Translations under genes and position numbers: made by a program
NCBI GenBank assembly: GCA_012934845.2
Contig: WNNJ02000211.1
Span: 1 to 64,000, forward strand
Origin: Pomphorhynchus laevis
Taxonomy: Eukaryota; Acanthocephala; Palaeacanthocephala; Echinorhynchida; Pomphorhynchidae
Length of the DNA stretch: 64,000 nucleotides
Reading direction: 5' to 3'
Notes under the pieces: model-generated
Seen by the model: the letters and a program-made list of their open reading frames with translations, nothing else
Told to the model about the DNA's origin: nothing
Database searches by the model: none
Shown here: positions 23,397 to 34,181 of the stretch, one piece after another
How the letters are laid out: each line of letters starts with the position of its first letter
Position numbering within the stretch: position 1 is the stretch's first letter

Positions 23397-23602
23397 ATCG
23401 TCCGCGTATTATACAAATAAAATCAAGAAATTCGCACGATGAAAAGTTCGTTTTTCGCATCTACACCATGGGGAATCCAAAACCGACTCTTTCGTGTAAA
23501 GCATCATCCGAACAAAACAAATCACAAGTTTCTACATCTTCACCATTAAAGATTATCAAGACGGTCCGGAAGCTCTATGTATCGAAGGTATCAATGAATA
23601 TG
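23397..23602 (+). CDS. Putative I-set Ig exon, frame-disrupted
   Basis: Bounded by TTTATAAAG and donor GTACGT, phase 1 to 1 as is usual for Ig modules. The first half reads RPRIIQIKSRNSHDEKF and GNPKPTLSC; the second half reads in another frame FTIKDYQDGPEALCIEGINE. The G-N-P-K-P-T turn and the C-x-E-x-x-N-E-Y-G strand are I-set hallmarks. The frame change in the middle means either a sequencing error or a decayed gene. Confidence 0.55.
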
Positions 23603-23984
23603 GTACGTATACTACAATAATGTAATTACTAATTTAAACAGTGTTTCGCTTAAATATATGAATTATTTTTAATATTTTATAAAGTGTGATGTCCCTTGTA
23701 AATATCTTTCGTGTGTAGATTTACGAAGCCCTATTACTTCTAAATAGTTTAAATGAGAAAATAACAATTAAACACAATTAATAAAATTAATTGATTAATT
23801 GATTATTTATTAATCATTATTAATTATTAATAATTAATATTATTTGATAAATAAATAATTATTATTAAAACCTAAACGTTTTGTTTGTGTATATTTAAAT
23901 ATACTAGACATATATGCATCCTGATCTGTATTTAAATTTTTAAATATCCAAGAACTATCAGGTATAGTTAAGCGACAAGAAATA

Positions 23985-24035
23985 TCATTTTGATATTTCT
24001 CTAGTAACTACTAGTATCTTCAGAAAATTAACATA
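23985..24035 (-). ncRNA. Hammerhead-like motif B, copy 1
   Basis: Minus strand CTGAAGA, stem CTAGT-AGTT-ACTAG, GAAA, TATC. Core bases agree with CTGANGA...GAAA. It sits just downstream of the PLE endonuclease at 24.4 kb, the place for a 3' pseudo-LTR. Confidence 0.5.
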
Positions 24036-24830
24036 AAAATGAAAAAAGTCACAAATAAAGTTACTTGTCTATTTGCACATTGATGCTGGAATCATAATCG
24101 TTGCTAACAAGTGTTCATTCAACGTTTTCGTTTGTAGGGACCGCAGCAAACAAAACACAACAATGAAACAAAACACTAAAAATGTACAACAAAAGTACAA
24201 AACATATGTATTCATAACAAAACAATAAAAATGAAGAAATAAAATAACAAAATAGAGGAAACCAAAACATTTTAAACAATAGATTGCAAGCATAATTTAT
24301 GTTACATAAAAATAAAATAAAAAATAAAAGATAATTGTTATAATCAAAGGATATAGTTTATATTAATTTTTAAATTAAGTCAGCTTTATTACCAACCGTT
24401 AAGTTATCCTTAAGTTTGTTAATATAAAACGCTTCTAAAATCTTACATTTAAACATACTGGATTCGTTTGATAAAATGGTAGTTACATCGAAATCAATTA
24501 TGTGATCATTATTAATGCTATGATCAACAAAGGCACTGTTTGTTCCACGTTTGTGTTTGTTTTTAGGCTGGCTTACTTTCTTATTTATACCTTGCCCAGT
24601 TTGACCTATGCATATTTTATCGCAGTCTTTACAAGGGATTTTATAAACAACAGATGGATTGTTGTCGATGAATTTAATTAAAAAAAATAAACAACGTAGA
24701 CATTCTTTTATTGTACAAAACATTTTAAAACGATTATAAAATTTTATTTTATGTTATTTTAAAAATGCTATATTAATGTAATTTTTATTTAATATAAAAT
24801 ATGTTTGCATTTTATTGTTTAAAATGTTTT
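24036..24830 (-). mobile_element. PLE C-terminal GIY-YIG fragment (PLE-3)
   Basis: At 24370-24723 the minus strand reads VVYKIPCKDCDKICIGQTG, KNKHKRGTNSAFVDHS, DFDVTTILSNESSMFKCKIL: a GIY-YIG endonuclease with the CxxC pair and a conserved His of PLEs. The reverse transcriptase is missing upstream. Its downstream region (24070-24290) is copied in inverted orientation at 32655-32815. The 354-nt frame is open. Confidence 0.8.
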
Positions 24831-25039
24831 TGTTTTCCCCTATTTTGTTATTTTATTTCTTCAATTTTTTGTTTTTATTTTATTTTTTTTGCGTTCTTTT
24901 TCTTTGTATATTGTTTATGTCATTTTATTCTTCTATTTATTTGCATCTTTTTATAATAATAAGGATTTCTTAATAAAACAAAACACAGGCAAAAGGTCAT
25001 TAAAGAAAAGAAAGAATCAATCAGAAACATTCAACTGTA

Positions 25040-28000
25040 GACTTTAATGTTGTTATTCTTCACATTTTCATGGCTCAAGGTCAAGTGGGATCTGAGCCCT
25101 TTAACCAATCCAACACGTCGCCTTCCGACCGGACCACACGGAGTCTTTCACCCCACCCCACCCCGAAGAATCCAATCGAGGCGAACTATGCTGGGTAAAC
25201 GAGAGACAAGGAGCTTAAAAAACTTTAGCCTTTGCTCCGAGACGTCTCAGAAAAGAAGACTAATCCCGAGATAGCACAAGTACCCCCAGAGGCGCACTTG
25301 GGTTTTCCCATTTAATGACAGATGCTGAGCCCGTTGCAGGGCCCATCTAGCTTTCTTCAGAATACGTTTAAGTCTACCTAGGTCAGCTTTCGCCGACCAA
25401 TTCACCGTATCGGGAACCCCAGGTATTTTACTCGACTCGAGAAGATATGGAGTGATTGAGGTTGCAAAATGGATGAGAGTGCAGAGAGTGCTAATCTCTT
25501 AAGTTTCTTTTTGGTCGCAGAGATGCCATAAAGAACAACCACCTGCGATTTGCTGGAGTTTAAAATAAGATTGGAAGGGAGTAACTGATCTTTTAATCTT
25601 AAAAATAAACGGTTGATATCCTAGACTATATCTTTGCACCTGCGTCCAGAGAAACGAGCTGTGATGTCATCAGCGTATACCACTAGATGTTGTTCGCGTT
25701 TAACTATTTTAAAGAGTTCAATGGAAGCAGCAAGAAACAAAATAAAAGAAAGAGGTGATGCTTGGCACACACGTAATAGGGTAGAACTGACGCGCATTAG
25801 GGTCGTATTTATAATAGAGTCGATTGGTGTACAGCAGTATCTCTACCATGTTAACAATTCTCGCAGGCAACCCAAGGGACCTGAGAGACGAAATAACAAG
25901 GGGAATACAGATGCAGTCACATGCAGCAGAAAAGTCAAGGAAAACAGCCACAACAATTTGATGACTATTCTCCTTACAGAACTGATGCCCTTCACCTACA
26001 GCTGAATGGACCGAGCAACCTTTAACGAACCTATGGAAAGCTGGTGGGATTAAATTACGCCAACTTAAATTGTCGCGGATTTTACGATCAAGCACTTTCT
26101 CGAAAATGGAGATAAAGAAGTTTTGTATCGAAATGGGCCGCAGGTCTTTAGGACAGGATACTGGATTTCTTTTAGGTAGAAAAATTCTCCGGCTAATGTT
26201 GATTACAGCCACATCGGAAGGGGTGGCTAATAGCATTGTGAGGGCCACATTCACTTCTTTGTTCGGCTGTCAAAAGCTGACAGACCCGAGAAGAAAGTGG
26301 AGCGACGGATTTGGATGTGCCCGGGAGGGACCCCTAGGAATTAGGGATATATCTGACAGATAGGTCTCTGCTCCTGAAGTCCCCCCAAGGCGGGATTGGC
26401 TGAGGAGATTAAGTGACTCCATAATTATGTAGGGATAGCGACGATATCTATTCTTCCAACAGACAAATTTCTCCTTCTTTAATATCTTCCAAAAGGAAGA
26501 CTGATATGGATTAAGGGAAGCAATGCTTGCCTTATACTTATTCAGTTGAAACCTATACCTAGTGCTTCAATATTCATTCAAGAGAGCTTGTCTGGCAGAA
26601 ACAGAGAGATTGGGGCGACGCAGCATATAAGCTAAAATCTTGAGTTTTGTAGGAGTGGGACTGTAAATACGACTTTTATAGGTAGTCGAGAGCAACGCGG
26701 TAGCTTGTGAAGAGATGTAGGAATTAAATTCATCAGACTCTCGTTCCCAATTCGGGGGAATCATTGAATAGCTGCCTAAGAGAAAGCCACTCTGATTGGG
26801 TCAAAGTGAAATCTCCTTCGAAGCAACGTATCTTCTTCTATTTGCCAACGAATTAGATAATGAGTGGTGGTCAGATGTTGGCGCAACCGCTCCGTGTAGA
26901 GGTGTTTCAACAACCACCTCTTATGAAGCAGTAGGATGTCGAGGAGAGAGTTCGTTGCTGTGCAATGAAAGGTTGGAGACGGTTGTATGTGAATAAGATA
27001 GTTGTTCCTGGCTCTGCGGAGTGCGGCATTAACCCAACGACAATTTATGTCGTTCATGTCAAAGCCGCTACCTATAATCCTATCCAGGAGGTGACGTTTC
27101 TTGTGAATCTCACCTGAACGGATGTAGACATTGGCCAGACTTAAGCGTTTACCGTTCTTACATAGTGATATAACTAAACAAGACAGGGCTGGACAAGAAT
27201 AGTTGAGTAGAAGGGACGATCTTAAGGAGCATATCAATAGGGTTAGAAGACCTTGAGATGAAGAGGATAAGAGGCGGGGTTATGTACGGAGTATGTGGGA
27301 ACAAATGTGCTTAGGGATGAATCGAGTAATTCCTGGGAGAGACGGATAGACCGCATCTCCTGAAGGACTATAACATTTCCATCTCTACCGGATAGAAGTC
27401 TAAGGGCAGAAGCTACTCCCGAATTCCACTGAAGGGTATTCAGTGAATCAGGCTCACGAGTACTCTGTATTGCGTTAAATTAGCTGGATAGGATTGCCTT
27501 ACCTAGACGGAGTCAGGGGCGGAAAGGTCGCCCTTTCCACCACTTGTCCCAACTATGGAAGACACTTGCCCACGGGCATTGTCTTCATTTCCTATGAGTG
27601 CATCAACTTTACCAGTCTTTGATTTGATCAACGTACCGATCTTCACCGGAGGAACCGTGTGTGCTGATATGCCACTTTTTTGATTCGAGAACCGCCGCGA
27701 GACCTAAAATTTCCGGGGCCTTGAACAATACATCCAGCTACCTAGCAATAAGAAATTCCATTTGCTCCAGTGTGGATTGCTTGTTGGTGTACATAAGTCT
27801 TATGATATCTCTGTCTGTCATTCTAGCTGCAATAGCCCCAACACTCAAATAATCGACCTTTTTGGGGCAGGAGTTTTGGGACAGGAGGAGCAGTGTCGGG
27901 AGTGGTATTGTTTAAAGTCAGCACATTTCCTCGACCAGGCCGGATGTGCTCCACCACAATTGGAGCACTTTGGTGGAGAGGAGCCTTTTCCGCCGGCTTG

Positions 28001-28700
28001 CTGGCAATTTGTCGAACCGCAAATACCACACGAGCTTTCCTTGTCACATCCAGAGCACCAGTGGCTCTATTTATGACACGAGTTGCAGTGGGGATAAGTT
28101 ACGTCATTGGTTCTAACGTGTATAAACTTTAAGTTATACCTTTGAAATGGATTAAAGGCAGCTTTTGATAGAGTCTCAGCTGAATCAATTGAGGACGAAA
28201 CGAAAGCTATCGAGAGAGGGGGACCATTCCTCCCCATCACAGACCTGAAGTTTGCTACATTAAATAATTTTTTCAAGGACTCTATGTCCTTCTCCTCAAA
28301 GTGGGTAGGAAGGTTGGAGATCTTAAGGAATGCTTGAATAGGTTTTATAAGTAGTTTGCCAAGGTGTGATAATTCATTGTTGAAATAAGCTTCATATTCC
28401 TTCGCCAAGTCGCCCGTAACGAAGGAAATTTTAATCTCTGTTTCATAGAATCTTGCAGAATTAAACAAAACTCTGTTAGTGTATTTTTCTGCAAATTTAT
28501 GAAGAAAAATGTTGAACAGATTATAACGCTCTAACAGTACAGATAACTTTATGATCAACAGGTTTTTTAGTTAAGGAATAGGGGAAGTTCACCTATTACT
28601 TTTGCAGCGGAAGGTAACAAAGCAGTTACCTCGACTATATTATTAGAAGTTACCTTGATCTTGCTTGCATTATTAGCGCTTTTTGCTTGAAATTGCATAC
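25040..28700 (-). mobile_element. Jockey-like LINE copy 2, decayed full length
   Basis: ORF1 starts at 28698 (MQFQAKSANNASK) and keeps the RRM-like block (LKISNLPTHFEEKDI) and knuckle region down to about 27530. ORF2 runs from about 27478 to 25050 with endonuclease (LQWNSG), RT (DLRPISIQ, VKGCSVHSAVGE, FLDFSAACDC) and the C-terminal block, over many frame changes. The ORF2 start is ATA in place of ATG. It lies head-to-tail behind copy 3. This looks like one of the older copies. Confidence 0.85.
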
Positions 28701-28789
28701 TTACGTGATTGTTTGATAGCTCCGATACTTAACTTTTCACCATGAAATTTTTTTAACATGAATTCAGTATTTTGCCTTCAATAACAATA

Positions 28790-31700
28790 ATAATAAAGAT
28801 TTTATTAAATCACAAAACATAAATGAAAAAAAGTAATAACAGTCAGTTAATGAGTGTCAGTTAAAGACGGAAACCACAGTTCATTTCTTTCTTGCAGTCT
28901 TCCCTTTCTTCATAGCCTCAAATCCAGGGGAATCTGAGCCCACACCCAACCGATCCAACACGCCGCCTTCCGACTGAACCACCCGAAGAATCCAATCGGC
29001 GCGGACTATGCTGAATAAACGAGATACGAGGAGCTTAAGAAACCTTAGCCTTTGCTTTGGGGGAAGTCCTCTCAAAAAAAGACTATTCCCGAGAAGGCCC
29101 AGGTGCCCCAAAGCCGCACCTGGGTTTTCCCTTTCAACGACAGATGCTGAGCCCGTTATAGGGCCCGCCTAGCTTTCTTCAGGATACGTGTAAGTCTATC
29201 AAGGTATGCTTTCGCCGACCAATTCACCGTAACGGTGAACCCCAGGTATTTTACTCTACTTGTAAAGGTAGGGAGTGGACCAGAGGCAAATATGGAGGAG
29301 AGCGCAGAGAGTGCTAGTCTCTTAAGTTTTTTCTTTGTTGCAGGGGACCCATGAAAGATTACCACCTGCGATTTTGCAGAGTTTAAAATAAGATTGGATT
29401 GGGGTAGCTGGTCTTTTAATCTTGAAAAGAAACGGCTGATGTCAGAGACTACGTATTTACACCTGCGTCCAGTGAACAGGACTGTGGTGTCATCAACGTA
29501 CACCACTAGACGTTATTTGCGTTTAAATATTTTGAATAGTTTAATAGAGGCAGCAAGGTATAAGATAGGAGAAAGTGGGGAACCTTGAGGCATACCCGTA
29601 ATAGGGTAGAACTGACGCGCATTTGGGTTGTCTTCATAGTAAAAACGCTTGGTATACAGCAGGATCTCCACTCTGTTCACAATTCTAGCAGGCAACCCGA
29701 GGGACCTAAGAGAAGAGATCACAAAAGAAATGGAGATGCGGTCAAATGCAGCAGAAAAGTCGAGGAAAACAGCCACAACTAGACGATGGCTATTATCCCG
29801 ACAAAACTGCTCCACATCACAAAGTGTTGAATGGACCGAGCGACCTTTGACAAACCCAAGAAAACCTAGAGGGATCAAATAACGCCTACTTAAACGGTCG
29901 CAGATTTAATGCGGAAGTGCTTTTTCGTAAATCGACAAGAGGGCATTCTGAATCGAAATGGGTCGCAAATCTTTAGGGCATGATCAAGATTTTTCCAAAG
30001 GAATAAAAACACGCTTATTAATATTGATGCCTGCTACATCGGATGGGGAGGCTAAAAGCATTGTGACGGCCACCTCTCTTCTGTGATCAGCTGTCAAAAG
30101 CTGACAGACCTGAAAAGAAAGTGGAGCGACGGATTTGGAGGTTGCCGGGAGTGGACATCAGAAGTTAGGATATCCGTAACAGACAGATCCCTACTCCTGA
30201 AGTTACACCAAGGCGGGATTGGTTGAGGTGATTGAGTGGCTCCATATTTGTGTAGGGCTAGTGACTCCTCTAAAACTTTATCAAGGCCTACATTCCCTAT
30301 CCAACCCAATGCTCTATCCTTCCAGCAACCGAACTTCTCCTTCTTGAAAATCTTCCAAAAGGAAGACTTTTAAGGACTAAGACGAGCAATACTCGTCGAT
30401 CCTTACTAAGCTGAAACCTCTATCTAGTGCTCCAGTATTCATTCGAGAGAGCCTGTCTGGCAAAAACAGAGAGATTAGGAAGGTTAAGCAATTTTGCTTG
30501 GACCTTGAGTTTCGTCGGAGTGGGATTGTATAAGCGACTTTTATAGGTAGTCGATAAAATCGCGGTAGCTTGCGAAGGGAGGTAGGAATTAAATTCAGTA
30601 AGACTCTCATTTCCTATTCGGGGAAAGAGTAGGATAGCCGCCTGAAAGAGGGCCACTCTGATAGGATCAAAGTGAAACCTCCTTCTTAGCAACATATCTT
30701 CATCAATTCTCCAACGAATTAGGTCATGATATGTGAACGATTGTTTGCGCGACTGCTCCGTACAGAAGGGTTTAAGCAACCACCTCGAGTGAAGCAGTAG
30801 AATGTCGAGGATTGAATTTGTTGATGTGCAATGAAAGGTGGGTGCCGGTGGTTTGTGAATAAAGTAATCGTTCCTGGCTCTGCGAAGTGCTGCATTGATC
30901 CAAGACCAGTTCTGTCGTTGAAGTCTTCAAGTATCATGTCATAGCTGCTATCGATAATACCATCCAAGAGGTCACGGTTCTTGTGGAATTCCCCAGGACG
31001 TATGTAGACATTGGCTATACTGAGTCGTTTACCGTTCTTTCAGAGTGAAACTACCAAACAAGACATGGCTGGAAACGAGTAGTTAAATAGGATGCAGGAC
31101 CTTAAGGAGCACCTAACTAAGGTCAAGAGTCCTTGAGAAGAAGAGGAGTGAGGTGGGGTTATGTACGGAGTATAGTGGGAACTGATATGCTTTGGGATAA
31201 ATCGAGTAATGTCCTGGAGGAGACGAATAGACCGCGTCTCCTGAAGGATTATAACATTTGCATCTCTACTAGATAAAAGTCTTAGGGCAGAAGCACCTCC
31301 CGAATTCCACTGAAGGACATTCAGTGAAAAAGGCTCACGAGTTATCTGCATTGTGATGGATTAGTTGGATGGGGGATTGCCTACCTAGACAGAGCTAGGT
31401 GCAGGAAGGTTATCCTTCCGCCACTAGCCTCACTAGGGGTCGGTACTTGCCCTTGGGCAATATCTTCATTTCCCTTTTCTTGCTCTTGAGGAGCTTCCCG
31501 ATCTTGATTGGGGGACGGGATAGGCCGAGCCTCCCTTTTTCTTCGTTACAGGAATAATCGGTGATGCTGGCACTGTAGGATTCGTGTTAACGGCCCCAAT
31601 GGCCATCAGGATGAAATTTTCTAGCCTCTTGTGTGATGCTTCTATTTTTAGGTCCATCAATTTAGTGATCTTAGAATCGTCCATCCGCTGTAGACCTGCG

Positions 31701-32640
31701 AGGTTTGAATAGGAGATGGATGTTTTTGTTTCGGACGGTCGAACAAATTGAGCTTTTTACGCCTTTAACTTGAGGCAGGACCTGCGCCAAGCCGGATAGC
31801 ATCCTCCACAGTTTGTACACGATGGAATGGCCTTGCAGGAGTCGTTGGAAGAAAGGGAAGAACATGTGGCGGATCCACACGAACCACATGTGGGCGTCCC
31901 ACTGCAGCTGGAGGCCCAGTGCCCCCATTTGTGACACCGGCTGCAGTGGGGGTAGGTGAACTCGTCAATGTCCACAATCGAAAAGTGTAGATTAAATCCC
32001 ATAAAGGGTTTGATTCTGATTCAGAGATAATTTCAGCTCTGTCGACAGAGGCGGAACAGAATCCTACCTGTATAGGGTTACTATCCTTACCCAGTGATTG
32101 TCGTAGAATTGAAACCTGGAATCTGTCCATAAGTACTTTTTTATCGTCGTCTTCTAACGAGCAAGGAAGGTTATTTATTTTTAATAACGCCATAATAGGC
32201 TTAATAATTATATACCTTGTTCTTTAAGATTATTTAAGAAGAAGTCAGAATAAGTAGTTAGTAGGTCTGAAAATACAAAGGAGATTTTAATCTCCCTGGA
32301 AAAGTTTAACTTTGTTGAAAATAACTCTGTTCTTGTAAATTTTAGCAAAATCTCGTAAAAAAGTGTTATATAATTGATCTTTAGCTATAGGTTTCGTAGG
32401 CCTTATGATGATAAGGTTCTTCATTTCGGGATGGGGGAAAGTTCCTCCCCATCATTTGATGAACACAAAATGCTACTGACCTTAGAAGTTGGAGTTATCG
32501 TTGTAGAAGTATCAAAACTCACCATAGTCTCTCCTTCGAAATTGTGAAAATATTCATTGGAAATTGTAACCTTTGAAGGCTCCGACTGCATGTTTTGTTC
32601 GCTCGAAAGTGAATAAAGTTTTGCCATTGCCTTCAATAAC
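28790..32640 (-). mobile_element. Jockey-like LINE copy 3, decayed full length
   Basis: ORF1 runs from about 32636 (MKAMAKLYSLSSEQ) to 31440, with knuckles CSRCHKWGHWASSC, CGSCGSATCSSL and CTNCGGCYPAWRRSC. ORF2 runs from 31351 (MQITREPFSLN) to 28881, with LQETRSIRL, VVAVFLDFSAAFDRI, GMPQGSPLSPILY and VYVDDTTVLF (Ala to Val in the active site). Several breaks occur. The 3' end carries ATAATAATAATA-like repeats at about 28783. Confidence 0.85.
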
Positions 32641-32654
32641 CGTTTGCGCTAATG

Positions 32655-32815
32655 CATCTTTTTATGAATATGTTTTGTACTTTTGTTGTATATTTTTAGT
32701 GTTTTTGTTTTATTATTATGTTTTGTTTGCTGCGGTTCCTATAAACGAAAATGTTACATGAACAAATGTTAGCAACGATTTTGATTCCAGCATCAATGTG
32801 CAAAATGACATGATT
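32655..32815 (+). mobile_element. PLE-3 3' region fragment
   Basis: Matches 24060-24210 in inverted orientation (shared frame YVLYFCC, TTGATTCCAGCATCAATGTG). It lies between the 5' ends of the divergent LINE copies 3 and 4. Confidence 0.6.
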
Positions 32816-32854
32816 TTTCTTTTTCATTTTGAAAAAGTAACAAACCGTACAACA

Positions 32855-34147
32855 ATGACAGAGCGTTCAAAAGATTCTAAAAACACTGAAAAAAAAAATT
32901 GTAGAAAAATTTACCATCGGTGCTTCAAACAACTTACAAAATCAAGCTAATATGGAACGGAACTCAGGTATTTCCAATGTAACATCGAATTTTCAAGCCA
33001 AAGAAAACAAGGTTAGTCCTATTTCGTCTAATTTTTTAATCTCAAGCACAGATGGAGAACTCCCTCCTGTGCCTAAAGTGGTGAATCTGGTAATAATCAG
33101 ACTTCTTCAACCATTTGAAAGGAAGAATCTTTTCAATATTTTTCTGAGAGAGTTTACAAGCTCTTATAAGAAGAGAATTCTATTTAATTCGATAAAATAT
33201 TTAGATTCCGAAATCAGGGTTTCTTTCAGCTGTCCAGATCTGGCAGCATCGTACCTAGAATTTTTCGAAACACACTTAAAAGAATTTGGGTCAACTACTT
33301 ACAGGCCTATTCAGGCGACTTTGAAAATTAATAATTTTCCGCCATTCGCAACGGAGGAAGATATCATTGCTCTCACATCTGAGTTCAAAATTCATAATAT
33401 TCGCCCAATCCTGGGCAAGAAAGGCCAGGCTATACCAATAGCATTCTGTTCTACCGCAGTCGATCAGGCGGAATGTCTGGCTAAAAGCAAATGTAACCCC
33501 TTTCTGGGGTACAATCTTTCTTTCAATATCGTAGATGCTGATGACTTAACATACCCCCATTGCAATGGGTGCCACCTCTGGGGGCACTGGTCCTCGAACT
33601 GTACTAGGCCCCATACGTGTGGGGTTTGCAGCTCTTCCGAAGTCCATGAGGGGAAATGTTCTCTCCCCCCTCTGTGTTCCAATTGTGGTGGTCAGCACCC
33701 GGCCTGGTCTAGAAGATGTCCTATCTTCAAAGAATACAAATTAAGGCATTGTGGGGCACCGGTCAAACCGGCCCACTTTGCCGCTGCCAGCTTATCCAAT
33801 TCAAACGGTTATGGTATGTCGGACACCGACATTTTCAAAATTGTTGACGCAAGACTACAGACATATAAAGACGAGATTCGAGCCTTAATGAACCATCTGA
33901 TAGCGAAATTCGAGGAGTCCCGTTCTCCTCCATCGACGATTCTTACCTCTTCAAAGAGAGCCCCCGTTCTAAGAAGAGATCATCTTCTAAACAAAAGTTG
34001 GCTTCCTTGAAGTTGGCAAAGAAAGATGATATATGCTGGGAGTTGTTGGCCTCAGAGGGAGATGAAGATAATGCCGGTGGGCAAGTGTCTTCTCCTGGTA
34101 GGGCTGGGAGTGAGAAGGGCAACTTTCTCTCTCCTAGTTTCTGCTAG
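32855..34147 (+). pseudogene. LINE copy 4 ORF1 (gag-like RNA-binding protein)
   Basis: The longest open part is 32952-34010 (352 codons). Order: low-complexity N-terminus, RRM-like block (LKINNFPPFATEEDIIAL, IPIAFCSTAVDQAE), knuckles CNGCHLWGHWSSNC, CGVCSSSEVHEGKC, CSNCGGQHPAWSRRC. Comparison with copy 6 (MSERSKNS) shows the ancestral start is MTERSKDSKN at 32855, separated from the open part by a frame change in an A run. A second frame change at a C run near 33962 cuts off the conserved end ELLASEGDEDNAGG, which would stop at 34147, 34 nt before ORF2. In the family this protein coats the element RNA. Confidence 0.88.
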
Positions 34148-34181
34148 GAGGTAGGCATCCCACTCCAGCTGTCGTAACACA

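Noticed and set aside
24069-24293. Small membrane protein downstream of the GIY-YIG domain
   Set aside because: Hydrophobic frame in the PLE 3' region; a similar frame at 32.66 kb is explained by a copied non-coding region in AT-rich DNA.
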